This document shows positions 26,767 to 35,385 of a stretch of 64,000 nucleotides of DNA, piece by piece. Position 1 is the stretch's first letter. Each line of letters starts with the position of its first letter. The notes under the pieces were generated by a model. The model saw nothing but the letters and a program-made list of their open reading frames with translations, was not told where the DNA came from and searched no databases. A program made the translations under genes and the position numbers. Source of the DNA: Verrucomicrobiaceae bacterium (lineage in GTDB: Bacteria; Verrucomicrobiota; Verrucomicrobiia; Verrucomicrobiales; Verrucomicrobiaceae); assembly GCA_027489965.1 (NCBI GenBank), contig JAIXZA010000159.1, positions 62,001 through 126,000 on the forward strand, written 5' to 3'.

Positions 26767-28742
26767 AGAGTTCTCCATCCGCAGTTCTCCCTTCGCAGCC
26801 AGCGCATTTACTTCTGTTTGCGCTCAAAGCCACCCTTCTCGCCTGCGTCATTTTTCTCGCCGCGTGCTCCGACTCCGAGGACGCCCGATTCCCGCCCTAT
26901 GATAACACGGCGGAGGTCGAAGCGGAGTGGAAGTCAAAGCCGGAACTGTATCAATTCAAAACGCTTGCAGACCTGCCTAAGGACTTGAAATGGCAGAACG
27001 GGCTTGATGAGCCCGAGATCGGTGATCCAGCAGCCAAAAAGGGGGGCACCTTTAACTACGACATGCCAAATTTCCCGCCAACACTGCGCTTTATTGGGCC
27101 GGAAGGCAGCAATACTTTTCGAAGTGAGCACTACGACAATATCGAGATGGCCACATTAGCACGGCACCCGAACACGGATCGATGGATTCCCTGCATCGCC
27201 AAGGAGTGGGCCATTAGTGCTGATCGAAAAACAGCTTTCTATAAGATCGACCCAGACGCAGCCTACTCCGATGGCGTAAAAGTGCAGGCCGAGGACTTCT
27301 TGATGAACTTCTATGTGTCTATGTCCAAGCACGCCAAGGATCCTTTCAAGGCGGATTACTTTCCGAAGGAGTTCAAAAGCATCACCAAGTATGACGACCT
27401 CACTTTCTCCATCACGATGACGAAAGTGAATCCAGACCCGTTACTCATCGCTGCAATGAACCCACTGCCAAGGCACTTTTTCCGCGAGTTCACCGATGAC
27501 TTCCCTGCACGCTATCAGTGGCGAAAAATGCCGACGACCGGTGCCTACGACATCCAGCCCGAAGATGTGAAACTGGGCCGTAGCATTAGTCTGACGCGAG
27601 TAAAGAACTGGTGGGCCAAAGACAAGAAATACTACCGCTATCGCTTCAATGCTGATCGGCTCGTCTACCGCATTGTCAGCACCATGGACAAAGCCTTTGA
27701 ACTCTTTCGGCAAGGTAAGATCGATCACTTTTCAAGCAGTGCCCAACTCTTGCCACCCAACTTCTGGTATGATCGCGGAGATGTACCCGAGCTGCTGAAT
27801 GGCTACATCGAGCGCTACTCCTTCTACAATCAGTATCCTCGCATCCCTCGCTGCATTTTCATCAATCAAAGCCGCCCCTTACTGGATCAGCTCGACATCC
27901 GTGAAGGGCTGCATCACGCCTTTGATATTGAAAAAGTCATCTCCGTCGTTCTGCGTGATGATGCGGTAAGGATGCAGAGCGCCTTCTCCGGCTTTGGCCG
28001 TTTCACGAATCCGAAACTCAAAGCTCGTGCTTATGACCCAACGAAAGCTCGTGAACTCTTTACCAAGGCTGGGTTTACCAAGGCTGGCCAAGATGGCGTA
28101 CTGATGAATGCGGAGGGTAAGCGACTTACCTTCACGCTCAGCCTTGGCAATATGCCATTGTATTCCCAGGCTGGACTCATTTGGAAGGAAGGCGCTCTCA
28201 AAGCCGGCGTGGATTTACAAATCGAGTCGCTGGACTTCACTCAACTTTTCAAAAAAGGCGCAGAGAAAAAGCATGATCTTATCCTCGCTGGCTTCGGAGC
28301 TACACCCCCCTATCCCGAGTTTTGGCAGTTCTATCACAGTGACAATGCCTATGAGAAGGCAGCAGATGGCAGCCGCAAGCCAAAGGTTGATACAAATAAC
28401 TTCACCCAGACTGCCGATCCTGAGCTGGATAAAATCATCGATCAACAGCGGGAAGCGCCGAATGAAGATGAAATGCAAAGACTGAGTTGGATTCTGGAAG
28501 AGAAAGCTCAGCAGCAAGCTTCTGAAATCCCCACGTGGGAAGTCCCGCTCTTCCGTTACTTTCATTGGCGCTGGCTGCGCTGGCCTAAGGATGGAAACTG
28601 CAAATACACCCGTGAAGCACTCGATAGTTTCGTTTGGTGGATCGACGATGACATCAAAACGGAAACCTTGGAAGCCATGCGTGCAGGCCGCAGCTTCGGT
28701 GAAAAGAGCAGGGTCTTTGACCAATATCAAAACAAGCCATGA
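26763..28742 (+). CDS. Peptide-binding lipoprotein, SBP family 5 (YejA-like)
   Basis: The protein is 659 residues. An N-terminal export segment has lipobox FLAAC with lipid-attachment Cys at about 35, so it is a membrane-tethered lipoprotein. The SBP_bac_5 fold is recognisable from KKGGTFNYDMPNFPPTLRF near 92, the GPEGSNT and TDRWIPCIAKEWAIS segments, and the C-terminal PYPEFWQFYHSDNA. YejA-like proteins bind peptides, for instance microcin C in E. coli; the substrate here cannot be read from sequence. ATGA overlaps at both ends couple it to the permease upstream and the ATPase downstream. Confidence 0.9.
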   Translation: MKSSPSAVLPSQPAHLLLFALKATLLACVIFLAACSDSEDARFPPYDNTAEVEAEWKSKPELYQFKTLADLPKDLKWQNGLDEPEIGDPAAKKGGTFNYDMPNFPPTLRFIGPEGSNTFRSEHYDNIEMATLARHPNTDRWIPCIAKEWAISADRKTAFYKIDPDAAYSDGVKVQAEDFLMNFYVSMSKHAKDPFKADYFPKEFKSITKYDDLTFSITMTKVNPDPLLIAAMNPLPRHFFREFTDDFPARYQWRKMPTTGAYDIQPEDVKLGRSISLTRVKNWWAKDKKYYRYRFNADRLVYRIVSTMDKAFELFRQGKIDHFSSSAQLLPPNFWYDRGDVPELLNGYIERYSFYNQYPRIPRCIFINQSRPLLDQLDIREGLHHAFDIEKVISVVLRDDAVRMQSAFSGFGRFTNPKLKARAYDPTKARELFTKAGFTKAGQDGVLMNAEGKRLTFTLSLGNMPLYSQAGLIWKEGALKAGVDLQIESLDFTQLFKKGAEKKHDLILAGFGATPPYPEFWQFYHSDNAYEKAADGSRKPKVDTNNFTQTADPELDKIIDQQREAPNEDEMQRLSWILEEKAQQQASEIPTWEVPLFRYFHWRWLRWPKDGNCKYTREALDSFVWWIDDDIKTETLEAMRAGRSFGEKSRVFDQYQNKP

Positions 28743-29719
28743 GCGCGCCCATTCTCCAGGTAGAAAATCTTGTCACCGCGTTTGATACCGACGCCGGGCG
28801 CATGACAGCGGTCGATGGCATCAGCTTCGAGGTCCCACGCGGCAGGACGCTTGGCATCGTCGGTGAATCCGGCTGTGGCAAAAGCGTCACGGCATTCTCC
28901 ATCACACGACTGCTGCCTCAGCCGCATGGGCAGATTCTCGAAGGAAGCATTCGCTTTGAAGGGCGTGACCTCGCCTCGTTGCCTGTGGAAGAAATGCAGC
29001 GCATTCGGGGCAATGATATCAGCATGATCTTTCAGGAGCCAATGACGGCATTGAACCCGGTGCAGACGGTTGGCAAACAGCTCGCAGAGGCGATCTTACT
29101 GCATACGGCTTGCAGCAAAGCGGACGTGCTCGCTCGCAGCATCGACATGATGAAGAAGGTGCGCATTCCCGCACCTGAGCAGCGCTTAAACGAGTATCCA
29201 CATCAACTCAGCGGCGGCATGAGACAGCGCGTGATGATCGCCATGGCGCTGATCAACACACCGAAGCTGCTCATTGCCGACGAGCCGACCACCGCGCTGG
29301 ATGTTACCGTCCAAGCGCAGATCCTGGAGCTCATCGCCGACCTGCAAAAGGAGATGGGCATGAGCGTCATTCTCATCACGCATGATCTCGGCGTCATCGC
29401 TGAAGTGTGTGATGAAGTTGCCGTCATGTATGCGGGCCGCATCGTTGAACAGGCCAGCGTCTTCGATCTCTTCGCCAATCCTCGCCACGCCTACACTCAA
29501 GGTCTGCTGGAAAGCATCCCTCGACTCGATAGCAAACCCAAAACACTCTTGAAAGCCATCCCCGGCAACGTTCCCGGTATCGCCGACTTCAAGCCCGGCT
29601 GCCGCTTCGCCGAGCGCTCGGGCAGAGAGCATACGGAAGCACATCTAAATCAACGTCCTGCATTTGTGGAGATCTCACCCAATCACTTTGTCGAAAATTG
29701 TCCCGTCTGCATCTCATGA
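28739..29719 (+). CDS. Peptide ABC transporter ATP-binding protein (OppD type)
   Basis: The protein is 326 residues. Walker A is GESGCGKS (42-49), the Q-loop IFQEPMTALNPV, the signature HQLSGGMRQR near 154, Walker B LLIADEPTTALD, and the switch His ILITHDLG. The C-terminal oligo_HPY-type domain has the Cys-containing segment FKPGCRFAERSG and ends FVENCPVCIS, which may bind an iron-sulfur cluster as reported for some Opp/Dpp ATPases. E. coli YejF fuses both ATPases in one chain, whereas here they are separate. ATGA overlaps link it to both neighbours. Confidence 0.92.
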   Translation: MSAPILQVENLVTAFDTDAGRMTAVDGISFEVPRGRTLGIVGESGCGKSVTAFSITRLLPQPHGQILEGSIRFEGRDLASLPVEEMQRIRGNDISMIFQEPMTALNPVQTVGKQLAEAILLHTACSKADVLARSIDMMKKVRIPAPEQRLNEYPHQLSGGMRQRVMIAMALINTPKLLIADEPTTALDVTVQAQILELIADLQKEMGMSVILITHDLGVIAEVCDEVAVMYAGRIVEQASVFDLFANPRHAYTQGLLESIPRLDSKPKTLLKAIPGNVPGIADFKPGCRFAERSGREHTEAHLNQRPAFVEISPNHFVENCPVCIS

Positions 29720-30687
29720 GCCTCCTCACCGTCCAAAATCTCCAGCAGCACTTTCCCGTTCGTGGCGGCCTGCTACGTCGGTCAGTCGCTTCGTGCAAAG
29801 CGGTCGATGGCGTGAGCTTTTCGCTCGGCGCAGGTGAAACTCTCGGCCTCGTCGGTGAATCCGGCTGTGGAAAGACCACGCTAGGAAAGTCGATCGTTCG
29901 CCTGCTGAAACCGACGGCAGGCAAGATCGAGTTTGATGGTCAGGACATCACCGCGGCTAGCAGCGGAGAGCTTAGGCCCATGCGCCGACATGTGCAGATG
30001 ATCTTCCAAGATCCGGCTGAGTCTCTGAATCCTCGCCATACCGTGCGGGATATTTTAGACGAGCCCTTCATCGTGCAAAAGCTGGGCAGCAAAGACGAAC
30101 GCCGGAAGTGGGTGCTCGACCTTCTCGACAAAGTTGGCCTTCCAGCCAGTGCGATGGACCGCTTCCCCTTTGAGTTTAGCGGTGGTCAGCGGCAACGCAT
30201 CGGCATTGCCCGCGCTATTGCTTTGAAGCCCAAGCTGATCGTCTGCGATGAACCCGTCTCCGCGCTCGATGTCTCCGTGCAAAGTCAGGTGCTGAACTTA
30301 CTGCTCGATCTCCAGCGTGACATGGGTCTGAGTTATCTCTTCATCGCGCATGGACTCAGCGTGGTGAAGCACATGAGTGATCGAGTGGCTGTCATGTATC
30401 TCGGTAAGATCGTCGAGCTAGCCCCCGCAGAGGAGCTTTATCACCATCCGCGCCATGCCTACACCAAGGCTCTTTTGGATGCGATCCCAGTGCCTGATCC
30501 AGCCAAGCGGAGGAAGCGTGAACTTTTGCAGGGAGATGTGCCGTCGCCGATCAATCCGCCCGCGGGTTGTGCCTTTGGACACCGCATGAAGCATCCACAA
30601 TGGCAGGCCAGTGTGGGCATGGATCTGACGCTGAAAGAGGTTTCCCCAGGACACTGGGTGCAGCCTTGTCCGTGCTGCACCCAGTGA
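29716..30687 (+). CDS. Peptide ABC transporter ATP-binding protein (OppF type)
   Basis: The protein is 323 residues from the ATG at 29716, which overlaps the upstream TGA. An in-frame start at 29698 is possible but less likely. Walker A is GESGCGKT, the Q-loop MIFQDPAESLNP, the signature FSGGQRQRIGIARA, Walker B LIVCDEPVSALD, and the switch FIAHGLSV has Gly where most have Asp. The C-terminus has AGCAFGHRM and ends VQPCPCCTQ, again Cys-rich. It is the last gene of the transporter operon. The stop is 9 bp from the duplicated valS end that converges on it. Confidence 0.92.
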   Translation: MSLLTVQNLQQHFPVRGGLLRRSVASCKAVDGVSFSLGAGETLGLVGESGCGKTTLGKSIVRLLKPTAGKIEFDGQDITAASSGELRPMRRHVQMIFQDPAESLNPRHTVRDILDEPFIVQKLGSKDERRKWVLDLLDKVGLPASAMDRFPFEFSGGQRQRIGIARAIALKPKLIVCDEPVSALDVSVQSQVLNLLLDLQRDMGLSYLFIAHGLSVVKHMSDRVAVMYLGKIVELAPAEELYHHPRHAYTKALLDAIPVPDPAKRRKRELLQGDVPSPINPPAGCAFGHRMKHPQWQASVGMDLTLKEVSPGHWVQPCPCCTQ

Positions 30688-30696
30688 TGATTTGCG

Positions 30697-30807
30697 TTAG
30701 CCAAGGGCGGACATCATCTCGCGCAGCTTGGCCAGTTTTTCCTGCCAATCCGTTTTGCGTAGCTGATGCTCATCGAGCACTTTTTGCGGAACTTTGCTGG
30801 TGAAGTT
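30697..30807. repeat. Direct repeat, distal copy of the last 111 bp of valS
   Basis: This segment is 111 bp, identical to 31297-31407 except at 30760 (T versus C) and 30796 (G versus A). It is a complete but disconnected valS 3' end including the TAA, reading on the minus strand. Both differences fall on third codon positions and are synonymous in the valS frame (Leu CTA/CTG, Ser AGC/AGT). The offset between copies is exactly 600 bp. Confidence 0.97.
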
Positions 30808-31277
30808 CAACTTGCCGCGTAAGCCCCAGCCTCGAGCTTATCTAAAAAGTCAGGCAATCTTACGCCGAGTTCAAAGGTGCGAGCGAAGTCCAATTGGAAT
30901 CGCTCTTCAAGCAGCAGCCATTCGACAAACCCTGTTTCGCAGTCCAGGCAGATCAGGTTGCCAAAATCATCGGCACCGATGCAGATGGAACTCATTCCCA
31001 GCCAGCCAATGTTCTTCTCTAGCTCGCGATAAACGTTGCGCGCGACGGGGTGGCTGCTCTCGAGGGTAAAGAACTGACTCACTTCGATTTCAGATCCTCC
31101 CGGCAATTCGAGACCACTTCGATACAGGCTGCTTGATCGCGAGGGCTGGCCTCCATTGAAGGTTACGAGAAAGTCCCGGTAGTCGGCAGGTAGCTTCGCG
31201 TGGATGAATTCCTCAAATTCATCCACGCGAGCAAAAGTGCCTCCGCCGATCGAGTTGCCTGCAAAAACATCTCTCAT
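30807..31277 (-). CDS. SMI1/KNR4 (SUKH) family protein inserted behind valS
   Basis: The protein is 156 residues from the ATG at 31277; an in-frame TTG at 31304 would overlap the valS stop. The SMI1/KNR4 core is visible in VDEFEEFIHAKLPADYRDFL followed by VTFNGGQPS, and in MSSICIGADDFGNLICLDC. SUKH-superfamily proteins commonly act as immunity proteins against contact-dependent toxins. No toxin gene is adjacent, so that role is a family inference. The gene starts 19 nt after the valS stop and could ride on valS transcription. Its TGA straddles the edge of the distal valS repeat, as if the insertion junction supplied the stop. Confidence 0.8.
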   Translation of the reverse strand: MRDVFAGNSIGGGTFARVDEFEEFIHAKLPADYRDFLVTFNGGQPSRSSSLYRSGLELPGGSEIEVSQFFTLESSHPVARNVYRELEKNIGWLGMSSICIGADDFGNLICLDCETGFVEWLLLEERFQLDFARTFELGVRLPDFLDKLEAGAYAAS

Positions 31278-31296
31278 GGCTGTCGAAAATTGGACA

Positions 31297-31407
31297 TTAG
31301 CCAAGGGCGGACATCATCTCGCGCAGCTTGGCCAGTTTTTCCTGCCAATCCGTTTTGCGCAGCTGATGCTCATCGAGCACTTTTTGCGGAACTTTACTGG
31401 TGAAGTT
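31297..31407. repeat. Direct repeat, proximal copy (the functional valS 3' end)
   Basis: This is the genuine end of the valS coding sequence and the partner of 30697-30807 (109 of 111 bp identical). Sequence beyond the repeat differs on both sides of both copies. Confidence 0.97.
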
Positions 31408-33972
31408 TTCGTCGGCCAGCTTGGCGGTGACTTTCTCCAGCTCAGATTCAACTTTGGTCAGCTCTTTGCCAATACGGGCGCGTTCGGCCTCGATGTCGAT
31501 AAGCCCATCCAAGGGTAAAAAGATGGTGCCAAGCGGAGTGATGGCGCTTGGCGTGCCTTTGGTTGGGACAAAAGCAGCATCGACATCCAGCGGCTCGGCA
31601 TTCAGGAGAATGCGCAGGACTTCAATCTCGTAAGCCGGCAGCTCTTGGTTAGGCTGGAGGACAAAGCGGACCTTCTTGTTGATATTGAAGGTGCTCTTCA
31701 GGCCACGGCCCAAATTGACGGCTTCATACTTCTCGTTCGCGGTCTTTTCGTCCTCGGGAAGGATGCCGAAGTGAGCGAGTTCGTCAGCATCCAGCGGCTT
31801 CGGCCAAACGGCAAACATGATGCTCTTGCCGCCTTGGTTTTCAGGAAGGTCGGTGTTGAAGCCCATGCCGTGCCACAGCTCCTCGGTGATGAAGGGCAGG
31901 AATGGATGGAAGAGACGAAGTGTCTGACCGAGGACAAAATCGATCACGGCGAGCGTGTTCTCTTTGCGCTTCGCATCGCTTCCTTGAAGGACGGCTTTAG
32001 ACGCCTCCACATACCAGTCGCAATACTCGCTCCAGAAGAAGCGGTACAGCGTGGCGGTGGCGTCGCTGAAGCGGTATTCTTCCAAAGCGGTGCTGACCTC
32101 GGCGATGGCGGTGTTGAGGCGCAGGAGGATCCATTTGTCGTCGCTGCTGAGCAGGGCAGCGCTGATTTCCGTCTCGACCTCTCCGCCTTGCATCTGGCGG
32201 AAGCGGGCGGCGTTCCAGAGCTTGGTGCAGAAGTTGCGGCCGAGCTCGACGTTCTTTTCGTCGAAGCAAATGTCCTGGCCCAACGGCGCACTGCGCATGA
32301 TGCCGAAGCGCAGAGCATCTGCGCTGTAGGTGGCGATGAGGTCCAATGGATCAGGCGAATTCCCGAGCGATTTGGACATCTTACGGCCTTGCTTGTCGCG
32401 GATGATGCCGGTGTAATAGACATTTTTAAAAGGCAGCTCGCCCATCCATTCGAAGCCAGCCATGATCATACGGGCAACCCAGAAGAAGATGATGTCTGGA
32501 CCAGTCACGAGATCGGTCGTGGGGTAAAACGCGCGAAGTGTTGGAATCGTGGAATCATGAGCTTTGTCTCCAGTCCATCCCATCGTCGCAAACGGCCACA
32601 GCCAAGAGCTGAACCAAGTGTCGAGGACGTCGGGGTCTTGCTCCCAGCCTTCACCTTCTGGGGCTTCTACACCGCAGTAAGTTTCTTCGCCGCGATACCA
32701 CACCGGCACACGGTGTCCCCACCAGACTTGGCGGCTGATGCACCAGTCTTGTAGACCACCCATCCAGTGATCATAGACTTTTGCCCAGCGGTCGGGGTGG
32801 AACTTCATGGTTCCGTTTGCCACGACTTCCTGACTTTCTTTCACACTCGGATATTTGAGGAACCATTGCTCACTCAAACGAGGCTCAATAGGCACGTCGG
32901 CACGTTCAGAGTAGCCGACGTTGTTCTGATGGGGCTCCTCTTTGATCATCGCGCCCATTTCGGTGAGCAGCTCGACCGCTTTCTTTCGGCCTTCAAAGCG
33001 GTCCAAGCCAGCCAAGTCTTTGCCAGCAAGTTCATTCAGCACACCGTTGGGATGCAGCACATCAATGACTTCTAGGCTATGACGTTGGCCGATTTCAAAG
33101 TCAGCCTTGTCGTGGGCGGGCGTCACTTTCAAGACACCTGTACCAAATTCGAAATCGACATGGTCATCCGCCACGATGCGAATCGATGCCTGATTCTCCA
33201 AAGGCAACGGACGGCGAATGTGTTTACCGACGAGATCGGCATAGCGCGGATCTTTCGGATTCACGGCCACGGCGGTATCGCCTGGGATCGTCTCAGGACG
33301 CGTCGTCGCAATGGTGAGCCAAGTGCCAGGTGCCTCGACGACTTCCACTTTAAAATGATACATGAAGCCTTTTTGCTGCTTCATGATGACTTCCTCATCA
33401 CTCAATGCCGTCAGGGAAGATGGGCACCAGTTCACCATGCGTTTGCCACGGTAAATGAGACCTTTTTTGTAGAGGTCCACAAACACGCGCATGACGCAGC
33501 GGTTGTAGTCTTCATCAAAGGTAAAGCGCTGGCGGCTCCAGTCACAGGAGGAGCCAAGCTTCTTGAGCTGATCGATGATGATGTCGCCCTGTTTGTCTTT
33601 CCATTCCCAGATTTTTTCGATCAGTTTTTCACGTCCCAGGTCATCGCGGTGTTTGATAAGACCTTGTTTTTTGAGCGTCTTTTCCACCACGTTTTGCGTG
33701 GCCAAACCTGCGTGATCAGTGCCTGGCAGCCAGAGCACTTCCTTCCCTGCCATGCGTGCACGGCGGCAAAGGATGTCCTGAATGGTATTATTCAGGACAT
33801 GGCCCATGTGCAAAACACCTGTGACGTTCGGCGGCGGGATGACGATGGAGTAAGCTGGACGCGTCTCGCTGACTCGAGCGGGATCGGCTTCAAAGCATTT
33901 GTCATCCAGCCAGCGCTGATACCAGCGTGATTCCACGTCGGCCGGGGTGTAGGTCTTTTCGAGTTCGGGCAT
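31297..33972 (-). CDS. valS: Valyl-tRNA synthetase
   Basis: The 891-residue class I synthetase charges tRNA-Val (EC 6.1.1.9) in the cytosol. The start is the ATG at 33972 (MPELEKTYTP); upstream in-frame TTG would add 13 non-conserved residues. The HIGH-type motif is HMGH at 55-58 within PPPNVTGVLHMGH, and KMSKS is at 531-535. The editing domain contains TTRPETIPGDTAVAVNP, and GTDHAGLATQ is typical of ValS. A C-terminal coiled-coil arm (IDIEAERARIGKELTKVESE) precedes the end. The last 37 codons are duplicated 600 bp downstream around the SMI1/KNR4 gene. It converges on the transporter operon; radC lies upstream on the same strand. Confidence 0.97.
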   Translation of the reverse strand: MPELEKTYTPADVESRWYQRWLDDKCFEADPARVSETRPAYSIVIPPPNVTGVLHMGHVLNNTIQDILCRRARMAGKEVLWLPGTDHAGLATQNVVEKTLKKQGLIKHRDDLGREKLIEKIWEWKDKQGDIIIDQLKKLGSSCDWSRQRFTFDEDYNRCVMRVFVDLYKKGLIYRGKRMVNWCPSSLTALSDEEVIMKQQKGFMYHFKVEVVEAPGTWLTIATTRPETIPGDTAVAVNPKDPRYADLVGKHIRRPLPLENQASIRIVADDHVDFEFGTGVLKVTPAHDKADFEIGQRHSLEVIDVLHPNGVLNELAGKDLAGLDRFEGRKKAVELLTEMGAMIKEEPHQNNVGYSERADVPIEPRLSEQWFLKYPSVKESQEVVANGTMKFHPDRWAKVYDHWMGGLQDWCISRQVWWGHRVPVWYRGEETYCGVEAPEGEGWEQDPDVLDTWFSSWLWPFATMGWTGDKAHDSTIPTLRAFYPTTDLVTGPDIIFFWVARMIMAGFEWMGELPFKNVYYTGIIRDKQGRKMSKSLGNSPDPLDLIATYSADALRFGIMRSAPLGQDICFDEKNVELGRNFCTKLWNAARFRQMQGGEVETEISAALLSSDDKWILLRLNTAIAEVSTALEEYRFSDATATLYRFFWSEYCDWYVEASKAVLQGSDAKRKENTLAVIDFVLGQTLRLFHPFLPFITEELWHGMGFNTDLPENQGGKSIMFAVWPKPLDADELAHFGILPEDEKTANEKYEAVNLGRGLKSTFNINKKVRFVLQPNQELPAYEIEVLRILLNAEPLDVDAAFVPTKGTPSAITPLGTIFLPLDGLIDIEAERARIGKELTKVESELEKVTAKLADENFTSKVPQKVLDEHQLRKTDWQEKLAKLREMMSALG

Positions 33973-34023
33973 AAAGGGCCGCCAAGATGGGGGAAAGCAG
34001 CCGATTTGCAAGGAGTCAGGAGG

Positions 34024-34716
34024 TCAGAGTAAAGCGCACTCTCGAAAGCTGAAGTAGGGCTGGCTGCGTCCCTCGGCGGGCGTGCCGATGATCAAATGAT
34101 CGAGAAAGACAATGTTAAAGAGGTCTGCGGCGTCTTTAATTCGACGTGTCAGACGGCGATCGGCATCGCTGGGATCAGGGTCGCCGCTAGGGTGATTATG
34201 AACCAGCACAAAGGCATAAGCCTTGTGGAGCAGCGCTTTTTGGATCACCTCGCGCGGGTGCGCGGTGGTTTCGTTGAGGGTACCGCGAAACAGCTCTTCG
34301 TGGCGCATGAGACAGAGTCGAGTGTTCAGCAATAGAATGCGCACTGTCTCATGAGTGAGCGCCTGGAGCTCTGCGCCGATGAACTTGTAAGCCAGTTCGG
34401 GTGTGTTGATGGGCATTTCCCGAGCCTCTTGTTGCTCGGCGCGACGGCCTAATTCAAACGCGGCAGCTAGGTTGGCAGCTTTAGCCGGCCCTAGTCCACG
34501 CATGTCCACGAGTGCAGAGGCTTCGATTTTGGACAGATTCCGCAGGGAACCCTGCTCTTTGAGGAGTCGCTGAGCGACTTGCAGCGCATTCTCCCCCTTC
34601 ATCCCAGTGTTGATAAAGATCGCCAGCAACTCGGCGTCTGACAAAGCCCCCGCTCCTAGGCGCAAGAGGCGCTCGCGCGGACGATCTTCTTCGGGGATGT
34701 CATGAATGCGAGACAT
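34024..34716 (-). CDS. radC: RadC family JAB/MPN-domain protein
   Basis: The protein is 230 residues, the usual length. The N-terminal UPF0758 helix-hairpin-helix region has DRPRERLLRLGAGALSDAEL and MRGLGPAKAANLAAAFELG. The C-terminal JAMM metalloprotease-like motif HNHPSGDPDPSDAD has metal ligands H173, H175 and D186. Despite its name, a DNA-repair role of RadC is doubtful in the literature and the true activity is unsettled. It lies 51 bp upstream of valS on the same strand and 21 bp downstream of the rhodanese-like gene, so the minus-strand genes may form one transcript. Confidence 0.93.
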   Translation of the reverse strand: MSRIHDIPEEDRPRERLLRLGAGALSDAELLAIFINTGMKGENALQVAQRLLKEQGSLRNLSKIEASALVDMRGLGPAKAANLAAAFELGRRAEQQEAREMPINTPELAYKFIGAELQALTHETVRILLLNTRLCLMRHEELFRGTLNETTAHPREVIQKALLHKAYAFVLVHNHPSGDPDPSDADRRLTRRIKDAADLFNIVFLDHLIIGTPAEGRSQPYFSFRECALL

Positions 34717-34737
34717 GAGTGAGGGCGCAGATGAGAG

Positions 34738-35319
34738 TTAAGCTTCAATTTCAATGTGATAGCGCGGCAGCGTCGGGTCAATCTGCTGACTGTAAGCATC
34801 GATCCCGCCCGTCAAGCAGCGTGCCTGGGTGAAGCCATGGCCGATGTAGTAAGCCACGGCATCCAGCGCGCGGCTACCGGTGTGATCATAGAGGACAATA
34901 GGCGTGTTTTTATCCCAATTTGAAAATGCCTCCTGCACCAACGCCTGATCCATGAATTGCGCGCCAGGGATTTTCACGGCTTCGTGTTCTTCCCTAGTGC
35001 GGGCATCCAGGATTTTTAATTTGGACTCCGTTTTCATGAGTTCTGCAAACTCGCGTGGGCTGATTTGCAGCTGATCGTCCTGGGAATGGCTGTCGTGGAT
35101 GTGCTGGATCATTTCCGCCACAGGGATGTTATCATTGCGTGCGCAGACCTGGGTTAAAGTCTCTGTCGGGCTAAAAGCGCAGCTGCTGCAGCCGCCAATG
35201 TGGTAGCGGGCAAAAAGGGCGCGCTGGGCACCTGGGTAGTAGCGCAGCACTTCACCGAGCGTCGTTTCTGGAGTCAATGGAGGGAGTTCTGTGGCAGGCA
35301 TGGGCCATTCATAGCTCAT
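34738..35319 (-). CDS. Rhodanese-like protein lacking the catalytic Cys, with N-terminal CxxC domain
   Basis: The protein is 193 residues from the ATG at 35319; an alternative ATG lies at 35301. The N-terminal half resembles the small DUF1858/ScdA-N-like domain (TTLGEVLRYYPGAQRALFAR, then GGCSSCAF). The C-terminal half is a rhodanese fold (LKILDARTREEHEAVKIPGA, then GFTQARCLTGGIDAY). The active-site loop reads YDHTGSRALDA, where sulfurtransferases have Cys as the first loop residue, so persulfide chemistry at that site is not expected. It is divergent from pssA with 66 bp between starts. Confidence 0.8.
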   Translation of the reverse strand: MSYEWPMPATELPPLTPETTLGEVLRYYPGAQRALFARYHIGGCSSCAFSPTETLTQVCARNDNIPVAEMIQHIHDSHSQDDQLQISPREFAELMKTESKLKILDARTREEHEAVKIPGAQFMDQALVQEAFSNWDKNTPIVLYDHTGSRALDAVAYYIGHGFTQARCLTGGIDAYSQQIDPTLPRYHIEIEA

Positions 35320-35385
35320 CAAAGAATTGGCGAAACTCTAAACTTCGTCTGTGCAATGTGCTCGAACACGCTAGAATTGCGCGTC

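Noticed and set aside
30697..31407. Insertion sequence or integrase-bearing element at valS
   Set aside because: Only one SMI1/KNR4 gene lies between the repeats; there is no transposase, integrase or terminal inverted repeat, so it is reported as a duplication-flanked insertion instead.
31645..33930. Long plus-strand frames (369 and 283 codons) opposite valS
   Set aside because: The valS reading carries HIGH and KMSKS motifs; the plus-strand translations match nothing and are register shadows.
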